NCBI RefSeq assembly: GCF_900199455.1
Contig: NZ_FZQR01000013.1
Coordinates: 124,001-188,000 of the forward strand
Reading direction: 5' to 3'
Source of the DNA: Mesorhizobium carmichaelinearum
GTDB lineage: Bacteria; Pseudomonadota; Alphaproteobacteria; Rhizobiales; Rhizobiaceae
DNA: 64,000 bases
Positions 1 through 8,915 of this stretch are shown piece after piece. Both the position numbers and the translations under genes were made by a program. How positions within the stretch are numbered: the stretch's first letter is position 1; the number at the start of each line of letters is the position of its first letter. Below the pieces are notes generated by a model. The model worked only from the letters and a program-made list of their open reading frames with translations. It was not told where the DNA came from and made no database searches.

Positions 1-488
1 TAGAGCGGCTTGACGATGATGTCGCCGAACTCCTTGCGGAAGGCGGCGACCTCCTGCGGATCCTTGGTGATCAGCGTGTCCGGCATCAGGTCGGAAAACT
101 CGGTGACGAAGATCTTTTCCGGGCTGTTGCGCACCCAGGCCGGGTCGTTGACGACCAGCGTCTTCGGATGGATGCGTTCGAGGATGTGCGTGGTGGTGAT
201 GTAATTCATGTCGAAGGGCGGATCCTGGCGCAGCAGGACGACGTCCATCTCCGAAAGGTCCGTGCGCACCTTGTCGCCCAGCGAATAGTGGTTGCCCTTC
301 TCGTCGCGCACCTGCATCTCCTCGATGCGGGCAAACACCTTGCCGTCGCGCAGCGACAGCCGGTCGGGCGTGTAGTGGAACAGCTGATGGCCGCGCCGCT
401 GCGCTTCCAGCGACAGCGCGAACGAAGTGTCGCCGGCGATCGACACGGTGGAGATATGGTCCATCTGGACGGCGATTTTCAGCTTCAT
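1..488 (-). CDS. gshB: Glutathione synthetase, N-terminal part (3' end outside window)
   Basis: The minus-strand frame opens at an ATG at 488 and runs out of the window without a stop, giving about 162 residues. The start MKLKIAVQMDHI, the segment VVLLRQDPPFDMNYITTTHI and the following VNDPAWVRNSPEKI are typical of the N-terminal domain of bacterial glutathione synthetase. That cytosolic ATP-grasp enzyme joins gamma-glutamylcysteine to glycine. The end seen here (DIIVKPL) enters the ATP-grasp domain, so the catalytic part lies outside. A GGAGAC ribosome site sits just upstream of the ATG. The identification is from family recall and is strong. Confidence 0.95.
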   Translation of the reverse strand, partial: MKLKIAVQMDHISTVSIAGDTSFALSLEAQRRGHQLFHYTPDRLSLRDGKVFARIEEMQVRDEKGNHYSLGDKVRTDLSEMDVVLLRQDPPFDMNYITTTHILERIHPKTLVVNDPAWVRNSPEKIFVTEFSDLMPDTLITKDPQEVAAFRKEFGDIIVKPL

Positions 489-559
489 GGCGGGTCTCCG
501 GCGCAGTCGACGAGAGCGATATAAGGGTCGCCGCGCCTTCTGCCAATCGGGCCAGAGCT

Positions 560-934
560 TTAACGGTCGAAGACCAGCCTGGAATAGCCGAGGAAGGACA
601 GCGCCATGGCGGCCAGCGAGGCAATCGCGAGAGCTATGAGCGGCGGTGCCGCCGGCAGAGCGAGCAGGATGGCCGAGTAGACGAGATAGTTGACGACACT
701 GGTGGCGATGCCGACGCTGCCATAGCGGGCGCCCTCCTCTGCCACTCCACGGCGCGAGGGCGAGAAGGTCAGATGCCGGTTGATCTGCCAGGTGGCGCAG
801 AGCGCAAAGCCGATCGACAGCATGCGGGCGACGAACGGCCCGAGCGGCGTGACGGCGAGCAGCAGCCAGAGCGCGGCCGCGTCGGCGGCGAAACCGATGC
901 CGCCGGCGAAGACAAACCGGACAAGGCGTTGCAT
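560..934 (-). CDS. GtrA family membrane protein
   Basis: A 124-residue protein with four hydrophobic segments and little else, the size and layout of GtrA/DPMS proteins. These are thought to help move polyprenyl-phosphate-linked sugars across the inner membrane. The N-terminus RLVRFVFAGGIGFAADAAALW and the internal segment ARYGSVGIATSVVNYLVYS are characteristic of the family. It lies 3 nt downstream of a GT2 glycosyltransferase on the same strand, so the two are almost certainly cotranscribed. By analogy the transferase would load a lipid carrier and this protein would flip it. The sugar cannot be told from sequence. Confidence 0.88.
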   Translation of the reverse strand: MQRLVRFVFAGGIGFAADAAALWLLLAVTPLGPFVARMLSIGFALCATWQINRHLTFSPSRRGVAEEGARYGSVGIATSVVNYLVYSAILLALPAAPPLIALAIASLAAMALSFLGYSRLVFDR

Positions 935-937
935 CGT

Positions 938-1927
938 TCAGGCCGCGCGCCGGGTCTTGCCCGGTTGCGGCTTCCGCACCACCTCGGTGGCGCTGCGCTC
1001 GACACGCCCGGAAGGCATGGACAGGTAGAAAATGCGCTTCTGTTCGGCGCGCCCGCGCGAGACGGAATCGAGGATCAGCCCGGTCACCGCCGCCAGCATC
1101 GACAGGAGCAGCAGGCCGACCGACAGCACCCAGGTCGGCATACGCGGCACGAGGCCGGTTTCGGCGAATTCGACCAGCACCGGCGCCATCAGGAACAGGC
1201 TGGAGGCGAGAAAGAACAGCGAAAAGGCGCCGAAGAAGCGCAGCGGCTGCGTCTCCTTCATCAGCATGGCGAACATCCAGAGAATCTTGGCGCCGTCGCG
1301 GAAGGTCGACAGCTTCGACGACGAACCTTCCGGGCGACGGCCATAGTCGAGCGCGATTTCGCTGACCGGCAATTTGAGCTGCGAGGCGTGCACCGACATT
1401 TCGGTCTCGATCTCGAAGCCGCCGGAGACGGCGGGAAAGCTCTTGACGAAGCGCCGGGTGAAGACGCGGTAGCCGGAGAAGATGTCGCTGAAATCGCTGC
1501 CGAACAGCCATTGGTAGAGGCTGTTGAAGACACGGTTGCCGAAGGCATGGCCGGCCCGGCCGGCATCGTCGGTGACGCCGCGCCTGGTGCCCACCACCAT
1601 GTCGCTACGCTCGGTCAGCAGCGTGTTGATCAGCTGCGGCGCGTCCTCGGGCGCATAGGTGCCGTCGCCATCGGCCATCAGATAGATGTCTGCGTCGATG
1701 TCGGCGAACATGCGCCGCACCACATTGCCCTTGCCCTGGCGCGGCTCGCGCACGACGATGGCGCCGGCCGCGCGGGCGCGGAGCGCCGTCAGATCCTTCG
1801 AATTGTTGTCATAGACATAGATCGTGGCGGCCGGCAGCGTCTCGCGGAACCGCCGCACCACCTCGGCGATGGTCAGCTCCTCATTGTAGCAAGGCAGGAG
1901 GACGGCGATGACAGGTTCTTGCGGCAT
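938..1927 (-). CDS. GT2-family glycosyltransferase (polyprenyl-phosphate sugar transferase type)
   Basis: A 329-residue protein. The N-terminal GT-A domain has VLLPCYNEELTIAEVV, a DxD-like metal site in LMADGDGTYAPED (about residues 83-95) and GTRRGVTDD. Two membrane helices follow at about 225-290, with a basic tail. This is the architecture of dolichol/undecaprenyl-phosphate mannose or glucose synthases, which transfer a sugar from a nucleotide donor to a polyprenyl phosphate at the inner membrane. It is the first gene of a pair with the GtrA gene. A polytopic GT-C-like gene diverges from it at about 2.1 kb, which fits a periplasmic glycan-modification trio. Donor and acceptor are unknown. 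Confidence 0.88.
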   Translation of the reverse strand: MPQEPVIAVLLPCYNEELTIAEVVRRFRETLPAATIYVYDNNSKDLTALRARAAGAIVVREPRQGKGNVVRRMFADIDADIYLMADGDGTYAPEDAPQLINTLLTERSDMVVGTRRGVTDDAGRAGHAFGNRVFNSLYQWLFGSDFSDIFSGYRVFTRRFVKSFPAVSGGFEIETEMSVHASQLKLPVSEIALDYGRRPEGSSSKLSTFRDGAKILWMFAMLMKETQPLRFFGAFSLFFLASSLFLMAPVLVEFAETGLVPRMPTWVLSVGLLLLSMLAAVTGLILDSVSRGRAEQKRIFYLSMPSGRVERSATEVVRKPQPGKTRRAA

Positions 1928-2090
1928 TTTCGTCTCCGAATGCCTTGTCGACCATACGGTCGTGCGCCGGAAACCGGCCTCGTCCAGGCGGTTTTACTAT
2001 TTATTGAAGCCGTTAAGGCTAGGTTTAAGGCCGACTTCATGAGTGTCGATTGGCTTGGAAAGGCCCGGCATTCCGCCAGGGGCGATCGGG

Positions 2091-3884
2091 ATGGGCACAG
2101 CAACGGCAACTTCCACGGGGAAGTCCGATATCGCGTTCGCGCTGCTTGCCGCCTTGCTGCTGCTGGGCCTCAATGCCTATGCCGGGTTCGCGCAGCTGGC
2201 CAATCCTGCGGGCGACAATGACAGCCTGCTGCAACTGGTCGAAGTCCGCGACCTCATGGCCGGCCAGGGCTGGTTCGACCTGCATCAGTACAGGATGGGG
2301 CTGGAAGGCGGCTTCGTCATGCACTGGTCGCGGTTGCTCGACGCGCCGCTGGCGCTTGCCATCCTTGCCGTTTCGGCCCTGACTGGCAGCACCGCTCTGG
2401 CCGAACAGGTGGTGCAGATAGTCTGGCCCACCCTGCAGTTCTTTCTCGCCATCTTCTTCATCATCCGCGCCGCGCGCGCTTCAGCCGGCCCGCATGCGGT
2501 GCTGCCCGCCGCCGTCGTCGGTGGCGCGGCCTTGTACTATATCGGTATCTTTTCCCCCGGTGCGCTCGATCATCACAATGTCCAGCTGATGTTGACGCTG
2601 GCGAGCCTCGTTCTGCTGCTGGAGGCGCCCACGCACCGGCCGGCTGCCTTTGTCGCCGGCATCTGCGCCACGCTAACCCTTGCCATCGGCATGGAAAGCG
2701 CTCCCTATGCCGGAGCCCTCGGCGCCGTCGTCGCGCTGCTGTTTTTCGCGAGGGGTGACGGCGAAAGGCTGATCGCCAGGGATTTCGGCCTCGGCGTCGC
2801 CGGCGTCTCGGCTCTCGTCTTCGTCACCACCGTCCCGGTCTCATCCTGGGGCCAGGCCCAGTGCGACACATTCTCGGTCGTGCAGTTCGCCGTTACCGGG
2901 CTTGGCGGTGCCGGCTTGGCGGTCATCGCCTCCTTGAGGGTCGCCAACGCCACGGTCGCCCGGCGCCTGATCTCGCTTGGCCTGCTAGCCCTCGCGCTCG
3001 CTCTCGTCGTTGTGCTCCTGTTCCCGCAATGCCTGGCGGCGCCCTATGCCCATCTCGACCCGCGCCTGCAGCAGATGTGGCTCGGCTATATCGAAGAGGC
3101 GCAGTCGATCGTCCAGCTCGTCTCCGATGACCCGGCAAGGGCCGTGGCGCGCTTTGCCACGCCGCTGGTAGCGATCGTGCTGATGGCGCTTCACTTCAGC
3201 CATGGCTGCTGGCGGCGGCAGGACAGCCTCGTCGGCGCGCTGCTGGTGGTGGCGGTCCTGGTCAGCGCCTGGGAAGTGCGCGGCTCGACCTTCTCCATCG
3301 CCTTCGCGGTGATCCCGCTTTCGGCCTGGATCGCCAAATGGCGGCAGCGCGCCGAGGCCAGCCCATCCAGCGGCTCGGTGCTGAGGATGGCCGCGGCCTG
3401 GCTGATCTCGGTCAATGCAATCTGGTCGGGCGCCGCTCAAGCCGCATCGAACGCTTTCGAAACCGGCACACCTGCCAAGGACACCAGCATTGATGCGCCC
3501 TGCAACAGCAAGGCTTCGTTCGCGGCGCTTGGCGCGATGGCCCCCACCACGGTGCTTGCCATCTCCAATCTTGGCTCGCCGATCCTCGCCTTTACCGGCC
3601 ATCGCGTGTTCGCCGGCCCCTACCACCGCAACGTCGCCGGAAACCTGCTGGTGTTCGATGCCTTGCTGGGGTCGGCCGCTGATGCCAAAGCCATAGTCGA
3701 AAGCCATCATGTCGGCCTTGTCGCGCTCTGCCGCGGCAACACGGAAAGCCGGCTGTTCGCGGCCAAGGCGCCGGACGGCTTCCTGGCCGGGCTGATGCGC
3801 GGCAGCGTGCCGGACTGGCTGGAGCCGGTGGCGGAGACGCGCGGCGCCCCGCTCGAGCTCTATCGTGTCCGGCCAAACGGCTGA
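2091..3884 (+). CDS. Polytopic membrane protein, GT-C glycosyltransferase-like
   Basis: About 597 residues from ATG 2091; a GTG at 2043 in the same frame is an alternative start. There is an N-terminal membrane helix. The first extracytoplasmic loop has NPAGDNDSLLQLVEVRDL and then GGFVMHWSRLLDAPLALA. Roughly ten more hydrophobic segments and a soluble C-terminal domain (about residues 470-597) follow. Acidic residues in the first loop plus many helices resemble GT-C enzymes that use lipid-linked sugars (STT3, ArnT and PMT types). No close family can be named from memory. It diverges from the GT2/GtrA pair, which supports a linked glycosylation role by context only. Confidence 0.62.
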   Translation: MGTATATSTGKSDIAFALLAALLLLGLNAYAGFAQLANPAGDNDSLLQLVEVRDLMAGQGWFDLHQYRMGLEGGFVMHWSRLLDAPLALAILAVSALTGSTALAEQVVQIVWPTLQFFLAIFFIIRAARASAGPHAVLPAAVVGGAALYYIGIFSPGALDHHNVQLMLTLASLVLLLEAPTHRPAAFVAGICATLTLAIGMESAPYAGALGAVVALLFFARGDGERLIARDFGLGVAGVSALVFVTTVPVSSWGQAQCDTFSVVQFAVTGLGGAGLAVIASLRVANATVARRLISLGLLALALALVVVLLFPQCLAAPYAHLDPRLQQMWLGYIEEAQSIVQLVSDDPARAVARFATPLVAIVLMALHFSHGCWRRQDSLVGALLVVAVLVSAWEVRGSTFSIAFAVIPLSAWIAKWRQRAEASPSSGSVLRMAAAWLISVNAIWSGAAQAASNAFETGTPAKDTSIDAPCNSKASFAALGAMAPTTVLAISNLGSPILAFTGHRVFAGPYHRNVAGNLLVFDALLGSAADAKAIVESHHVGLVALCRGNTESRLFAAKAPDGFLAGLMRGSVPDWLEPVAETRGAPLELYRVRPNG

Positions 3885-4036
3885 AGATCTGTCTGAAAAC
3901 AAGGGGTTGACGCCCATTGCATCGACCTTCCCCGAGGCAATGCGCTTTACCCGCGAATAATCGATTTGGGGATACGTTTCCTAAAGGGTTTGCTGCCAGT
4001 CTGGAAAGAAATCCGACGTCGCAAACAGGGACACCG

Positions 4037-5386
4037 ATGCAAACTTCGTTTGGCACCGGTCAGGCAAACAGGGAAAGCACGGATCTGGCCTTCACCGATC
4101 CGTTGACCGGGCTTGGCAACCATCGCCGCTTCTTCGACAAGGTCGATCGCCTGATCAGCGACCGTGCCGACGATCCCGCACCTTTCACCGTCGGCATTCT
4201 CGACCTCGACGGCTTCAAGCCGATCAACGATCTGTTCGGCCACAAAGCCGGCGACGACATCCTGATCCAGGTCGCCATGCGGCTGCGCGCCTCGATGGAC
4301 GGCCATTCCACGGTCTGCCGAATCGGCGCCGACGAATTCGCCTTCCTCTATCCGCTGGTGTTCTCCGAGGAGGCGGCGGCGGAAAAATCCCGCATGCTGA
4401 TCGAGATCCTGTCGGCACCCTACGATGTCGGCGAACGCACCGCCAGGCTGTCGGCCTCGGTCGGCTGCTCGCTGTTCTATTCCGGCGACGAGACCACCGA
4501 GATCCTCATCAACAAGGCCGAAACGGCGCTCTACCACGCCAAGCGCTCCGGCCGTGGCCGGGTCGTCGTCTACACCCGCGAGATGGAAGAGGCGGCCAAG
4601 CGCGTCACCCGCATCGAGCAGGCCCTGCGCCGCGCCGTCTCCGCCGGCGAGGTAGAGCCGCATTTCCAGCCGATCGTCGACCTCACAACGCGCCGCACCA
4701 TCGGCTTCGAGACGCTGGCGCGCTGGACCGATCGCGATCTCGGCGCGGTGCCGCCGACGGTCTTCATCCCCATCGCCGAGGAACGCGGCATCATCGGCCC
4801 GCTGTCGCAGCTGGTGCTGCGCAAGGCGACCGAGGCGGCCAGGAGCTGGCCGAGCGACCTGTTCCTGTCCTTCAACCTGTCGCCCTCGCAGCTCGTCGAC
4901 CAGAACACCGGCCTGCACATATTGGCGATCCTCGACCGCACCGGCTTCGATCCGCGCCGGCTGGAGATCGAGATCACCGAGACCGGCCTGATGAACGACC
5001 CGGCCTCGGCCGCGCAGATCGTCGAGGATCTGCGCCGCGTCGGCATCCGCGTCTCGCTCGACGATTTCGGCACCGGCCAGTCCTCGCTCGGGCGCCTGCG
5101 CGAATTCCATTTCGACAAGCTCAAGATCGACCGCGCCTTCGTCTCCTCCATCCTCGACGACCGCCCGTCCGAGCACATCATCCGCGCCATTCTCGCCATG
5201 TGCGAGGGGTTGGGCATGGATGTGGTCGCCGAAGGCATCGAGGAGGAAGCGCAGGCCGATCGCCTGGTCCAGTTCGGCTGCGCCGGCGGCCAGGGCTATC
5301 TGTTCGGCAAGCCGGTCGATGCCGACGCCACGCTCGGCTATCTCCGCGATTCCTTCCGCGGCGCGTTGCGCGCCAAGGCGATCTGA
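4037..5386 (+). CDS. GGDEF-EAL domain protein, probable c-di-GMP phosphodiesterase
   Basis: A 449-residue cytosolic protein with no membrane or sensor segment. The start is ATG 4037, after an acaggga ribosome site. The GGDEF domain (about 18-180) has GADEF at 97-101 in place of GGDEF, and I see no RxxD inhibitory site before it. The EAL domain (about 195-440) keeps its metal and catalytic residues: ETL at 225-227 (an allowed EAL variant), N280, ITE near 313-315, DDFGTG from 342, KLKID at 361-365 and AEGIE at 398-402. The likely activity is hydrolysis of cyclic di-GMP. The GADEF form may still bind GTP. The input signal is unknown. Confidence 0.9.
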   Translation: MQTSFGTGQANRESTDLAFTDPLTGLGNHRRFFDKVDRLISDRADDPAPFTVGILDLDGFKPINDLFGHKAGDDILIQVAMRLRASMDGHSTVCRIGADEFAFLYPLVFSEEAAAEKSRMLIEILSAPYDVGERTARLSASVGCSLFYSGDETTEILINKAETALYHAKRSGRGRVVVYTREMEEAAKRVTRIEQALRRAVSAGEVEPHFQPIVDLTTRRTIGFETLARWTDRDLGAVPPTVFIPIAEERGIIGPLSQLVLRKATEAARSWPSDLFLSFNLSPSQLVDQNTGLHILAILDRTGFDPRRLEIEITETGLMNDPASAAQIVEDLRRVGIRVSLDDFGTGQSSLGRLREFHFDKLKIDRAFVSSILDDRPSEHIIRAILAMCEGLGMDVVAEGIEEEAQADRLVQFGCAGGQGYLFGKPVDADATLGYLRDSFRGALRAKAI

Positions 5387-5457
5387 CCGGCGATTTCGCC
5401 GCCGCCGGCAACTCCACCAATGCTGTCGCGCGCATCCAGTGCGGCGCATTGTCGTTT

Positions 5458-5466
5458 TGTCTGACA
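5458..5466. promoter_or_regulatory. Candidate FCD-GntR-type operator upstream of the galactose operon
   Basis: The sequence TGTCTGACA is a perfect 9-bp palindrome around a central T, extended to TTGTCTGACATAA. It lies about 90 bp before the first gene of the operon. It has the TGT-N3-ACA form bound by many FadR/FCD-type GntR regulators, including those of sugar-acid pathways. No regulator gene of this kind lies next to the operon, so the link is an inference from motif shape alone. Confidence 0.3.
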
Positions 5467-5551
5467 TAAGCCCGAAAATCCGACGTTTCGCCCTTGCCCG
5501 CGCGACTTGCGTGGCTAGGATGCGCGCCGTTCATGCGCGGAGAGAAACGAT

Positions 5552-6319
5552 ATGATGCCATCGGCGGATTTTGCCGACCTTAGGGGAGCCTCGGTGCTGA
5601 TCACCGGTGGTGGCTCCGGGATCGGCGCGGCGCTGACCGAGGGTTTTGTGCGCCAGGGCGCCAATGTCGCCTTCATCGATATCGCCGAGGGCCCGAGCAC
5701 GCTGCTTGCCGACCGCATCGAGAAAGAATTCGGCCGCCGGCCGCTCTACTTCAAGACCGATCTGCGCGACATCGATGCGCTGCGCGCCTCGGCGGCCAAA
5801 GCGGCCGAGGCGCAGGGCGATGTCACGGTGCTGATCAACAATGCCGCCTGGGACGAGCGCCACGCCGTCGAGGACGTGACGGTGGAGTTCTGGGACAACA
5901 ACCAGGCGATTAACCTCAGACCACATTTCTTCACTGCGCAGGCGGTGGCGCCGGGCATGAAGCGGGCCGGCGGCGGCTCGATCATCAATTTCACCTCGAC
6001 ATCCTACCTCATCAACCACCCCGACATGCCGGCCTACACCGCGGCCAAGGCCGGCATTCTCGGCCTCACCAAGGGTCTGGCCGGCAAGCTCGGGCCCGAC
6101 CGCATCCGCGTCAACGCCGTCGCGCCCGGCTGGGTGATCACCGAACGGCAGCAGGAACGCTGGGTCACCGAAGGAGCGCTTGCCGCCCATGTCGCCAAGC
6201 AGTGCATCAAGGAGATCATGCGCCCGGACGACATGGTCGGCACGGTGCTGTTCCTGGCCTCGGATGCCTCGCGCATGCTGACGGCGCAAATGCTGATCGT
6301 CGACGGAGGTTTTCTGTGA
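5552..6319 (+). CDS. SDR-family sugar dehydrogenase, probable D-galactose 1-dehydrogenase
   Basis: A 255-residue short-chain dehydrogenase. The cofactor motif TGGGSGIG lies near residues 18-25, NNAAW is near 107, and the catalytic Ser (NFTSTSYL) is followed by YTAAK. A GGAGAG ribosome site precedes the ATG pair at 5552/5555. The gene opens a four-gene operon and overlaps the next start by four bases (GTGA). The following genes encode 2-dehydro-3-deoxygalactonokinase, KDPGal aldolase and a lactonase. By context this enzyme oxidises D-galactose (or a close aldose) to the lactone in the De Ley-Doudoroff pathway. L-arabinose or D-fucose could also be substrates; the sequence does not decide. Confidence 0.8.
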   Translation: MMPSADFADLRGASVLITGGGSGIGAALTEGFVRQGANVAFIDIAEGPSTLLADRIEKEFGRRPLYFKTDLRDIDALRASAAKAAEAQGDVTVLINNAAWDERHAVEDVTVEFWDNNQAINLRPHFFTAQAVAPGMKRAGGGSIINFTSTSYLINHPDMPAYTAAKAGILGLTKGLAGKLGPDRIRVNAVAPGWVITERQQERWVTEGALAAHVAKQCIKEIMRPDDMVGTVLFLASDASRMLTAQMLIVDGGFL

Positions 6320-7266
6320 GCCCAGAATTTGCCGGCAATGAGCCGGCGGTCGCTGCACTCGATTGGGGCACGACCCGGCTCCGGGCTTGGCTGATCGACG
6401 GCAGCGGCAACGTGCTTGCCGAGCGTCGCGGCGATGACGGCCTGATCACCGCGCGCGAAAAAGGGTTCTCGAACGTGCTGGAAGGCCATTTGGCCGCCAT
6501 GGGCGCGCCTGATGCGCTGCCCGTCATCATCTGCGGCATGGCCGGCTCTCGCCAAGGCTGGATCGAGGCGCCCTATGTGACCGTGCCGGCGCCGATCGGC
6601 GCCATCCTCGGCGGCGCCGCCCGGGTGGCTGATCAGAAACGCGACATCCGCATCGTGCCGGGTCTCGCCCAGCGCCTGGCCGACGCGCCGGATGTCATGC
6701 GCGGTGAGGAAACGCAGCTTGCCGGTGCGGGTTTGCCGGCAAAGGGCCGGCATCTCGCCTGCATGCCGGGCACTCACTCGAAATGGGTGCTGGTCGAGGA
6801 CGGCGCTGTAGCCGGCTTCGGCACTTGGCCGACCGGCGAATTGTTCTCGGTGCTTTCAGCGCACTCCATCCTCAAGCATTCGCTTGGCGAGCATCCGGCG
6901 CCGGTCACGGGTGACAGCCCATTCTTCCGGCAATGGTGCGAACGGGCGCTTGGCGAGGGCGGCGACGTCACCTCGAAGCTGTTCGCCATCCGCGCTGCCG
7001 GGCTCCTGCAGGACCTGAAGTCGGAAGATGCGGCGGCCTGCCTGTCCGGGCTTCTGATCGGCGGCGAGATCGCCTCGGCGAAGCGCCGCTATGGCGCCGG
7101 CGATGCGCCGGTCGTGCTGATCGTCTCGGGCGCGCTGGCTTTGCTCTACCAAGCCGCACTCGACCTCGCAGGGCTTGCCGTTCGCACCGTCGACGCGGAT
7201 GAAGCGGTGCGCGCTGGTCTCATCGAAGCCGCGCGTGAAAACGGCATGATTGGAGCCGCCAAATGA
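6316..7266 (+). CDS. dgoK: 2-dehydro-3-deoxygalactonokinase
   Basis: A 316-residue protein from a GTG at 6316 that overlaps the upstream stop (GTGA), so translation is probably coupled. The N-terminus AALDWGTTRLRAWLIDG is the phosphate-binding start of DgoK kinases. Further family features are ICGMAGSRQGWIEAPY, GEETQLAG, PGTHSKWV and the C-terminal LIGGEIASAKRR. It phosphorylates 2-keto-3-deoxy-D-galactonate to KDPGal in the cytosol. It sits between the dehydrogenase and dgoA, overlapping both by four bases. Starting at GTG 6316 rather than further upstream avoids a long overlap and matches the family N-terminus. Confidence 0.93.
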   Translation: MSPEFAGNEPAVAALDWGTTRLRAWLIDGSGNVLAERRGDDGLITAREKGFSNVLEGHLAAMGAPDALPVIICGMAGSRQGWIEAPYVTVPAPIGAILGGAARVADQKRDIRIVPGLAQRLADAPDVMRGEETQLAGAGLPAKGRHLACMPGTHSKWVLVEDGAVAGFGTWPTGELFSVLSAHSILKHSLGEHPAPVTGDSPFFRQWCERALGEGGDVTSKLFAIRAAGLLQDLKSEDAAACLSGLLIGGEIASAKRRYGAGDAPVVLIVSGALALLYQAALDLAGLAVRTVDADEAVRAGLIEAARENGMIGAAK

Positions 7267-7901
7267 CACAGACCGCAGCCTTCCCAAAACTTAAGCGTGG
7301 GTTAGTCGCCATCCTGCGCGGCCTGAAACCCGCCGAAGCGATTGCCATGGGGCAGGCTTTGTTCGACGCCGGCATCGAGGCGATCGAAGTGCCGCTCAAC
7401 TCACCCGAGCCCTTCTCGTCGATCGCCAGGATCGCCGAAGTGCTGCCGAAGTCAGCCCTGGTCGGTGCCGGCACGGTGCTGACGGCGGCCGATGTCGACG
7501 GGCTGCACAAGGCTGGCGGGCGGCTCCTGGTCAGCCCCAACATCGATGCCGAAGTGATGGCGCGCGCCATGCGTTACGGCATGGTCACCATGCCCGGCGT
7601 GTTCACGCCGACCGAAGCCTTCCAGGCGATCCGGCTCGGCGCCTCGGCGCTGAAATTCTTTCCGGCGAGCGCGCTCGGCGCGGGCGGCATCTCGGCGATC
7701 CGGGCGGTGCTGCCGGCGCAGACCCTGGTCGGCGCCGTCGGCGGCGTTTCGGAGAAGGATTTTGCCGGCTACAAGGCGGTCGGGGTCACGGTCTTCGGCC
7801 TCGGCTCCAGCCTGTTCAAGCCCGGCATGAGCGTCGATGATGTGGCGGCACGTGCGCACGCCGCCGTGGCAGCCTGGGATGCGGTGTTTGGAGAGGCATG
7901 A
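7263..7901 (+). CDS. dgoA: 2-dehydro-3-deoxy-6-phosphogalactonate aldolase
   Basis: A 212-residue class I aldolase of the KDPG/KHG family. The early LVAILRGLKPAEA and IEVPLNSPEP carry the catalytic Glu, and GAGTVLTAADV is conserved. ALKFFPASALGAGG holds the Schiff-base Lys and phosphate loop. It splits 2-keto-3-deoxy-6-phosphogalactonate into pyruvate and glyceraldehyde 3-phosphate. The start overlaps dgoK by ATGA and the stop overlaps the lactonase start, so all four genes form one tightly packed transcript. Its pairing with dgoK favours the galactose version over the KDPG (Entner-Doudoroff) version. Confidence 0.93.
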   Translation: MTQTAAFPKLKRGLVAILRGLKPAEAIAMGQALFDAGIEAIEVPLNSPEPFSSIARIAEVLPKSALVGAGTVLTAADVDGLHKAGGRLLVSPNIDAEVMARAMRYGMVTMPGVFTPTEAFQAIRLGASALKFFPASALGAGGISAIRAVLPAQTLVGAVGGVSEKDFAGYKAVGVTVFGLGSSLFKPGMSVDDVAARAHAAVAAWDAVFGEA

Positions 7902-8782
7902 TGATTGAAGCGATCGTTTCGGTTTTTTCCGACCATGTCTGCCAACTCGGCGAAGGACCGAGCTACGATCCCGCCACCGATGCGCTGTTCTGGTTCGACA
8001 TCGTCAATGGCCAGCTTCTGGAGAAGCAGCTGTCCGGCGGCGCGACCAAGGTCCATGAGCTCGGCCAGATGGCCAGCGCCATCGCCATCATCGACGACAA
8101 GCGGCAGCTGATTGCTACCGAGACCGGACTTTTTGTCCGCGACGTCGCGACCGGCAAGATGACGCTGCACACGCCGATCGAAGCCGACAATCCTGTCACC
8201 CGCTCCAACGATTCCCGCGTCCATCCCTGCGGTGCCTTCTGGGTCGGGACCATGGGCAAGGGCGAGGAAAAGGGCGCCGGCTCGATCTACTGGTTCTCTA
8301 GGGGCGAACTGCGCCGCCTGTTTTCGGATATCACCGTCTCCAATTCGATCTGCTTTTCCGCCGACGGCGCGCTTGCCTATTATACCGACACCTCGACCGG
8401 ATTGCTGATGCGTGTCGCCTGCGACCCGTCGACCGGCCTGCCGGCAGGCGAGCCGAAGATCTTCGTCGATCACCGTTCTGCCAAGGGCTATATCGACGGT
8501 TCGGTGCTCGACCGCGACGGCATCCTGTGGAATGCCGTCTGGGGCGGCAGTGTCATCGAGGCCTATGGGCCCGACGGCAAGCTCGTCCGCACGGTCGCCA
8601 TGCCGGTGACACAGCCATCCTGTCCGGCCTTCGTCGGCAAGAACGCCGATCGTCTGGCGGTCACGTCGGCCTGGTCGGGCAAGAATGAGAAGCAGCGACT
8701 GCTCGACCTGCAAGGCGGCATGACCTTCCTGCTCGACATTCCCGTCAATGGCCGGTTCGAACCGCGCGTGCTGATCGCCTGA
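7898..8782 (+). CDS. SMP-30/gluconolactonase family lactonase (probable galactonolactonase)
   Basis: A 294-residue six-bladed propeller enzyme. The metal-binding residues appear as GEGPSYD (Glu near residue 18), RSNDSRVHPCGAFWVGTMG (Asn near 105) and IDGSVLDRDG (Asp near 200). Proteins of this family open sugar lactones. As the last gene of the dehydrogenase-dgoK-dgoA operon it most likely hydrolyses D-galactono-lactone made by the first enzyme. The start ATGATG overlaps the dgoA stop. L-arabinolactonase activity is an alternative within the same family. Confidence 0.88.
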   Translation: MMIEAIVSVFSDHVCQLGEGPSYDPATDALFWFDIVNGQLLEKQLSGGATKVHELGQMASAIAIIDDKRQLIATETGLFVRDVATGKMTLHTPIEADNPVTRSNDSRVHPCGAFWVGTMGKGEEKGAGSIYWFSRGELRRLFSDITVSNSICFSADGALAYYTDTSTGLLMRVACDPSTGLPAGEPKIFVDHRSAKGYIDGSVLDRDGILWNAVWGGSVIEAYGPDGKLVRTVAMPVTQPSCPAFVGKNADRLAVTSAWSGKNEKQRLLDLQGGMTFLLDIPVNGRFEPRVLIA

Positions 8783-8915
8783 ACAAACCGGGCGATCGGC
8801 GCTGCTCATACCTTCTAGCTGTCACGCAGGCGTCCGGCTTGCGTCGGTTTCGCGAAAGCCGTTTGCATTGGCCGTGCGATGGTAGGCGATTGCATCGCCA
8901 GGAATCGTTCATCTG

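Noticed and set aside
773..2221. 482-codon plus-strand frame opposite the GT2 and GtrA genes
   Set aside because: The minus-strand genes carry clear motifs; this frame is Arg, Gln and Gly-rich with none.
5388..5401. CGGCGA/TCGCCG hairpin after the GGDEF-EAL gene
   Set aside because: There is no T tract and the stem is short for a high-GC genome.
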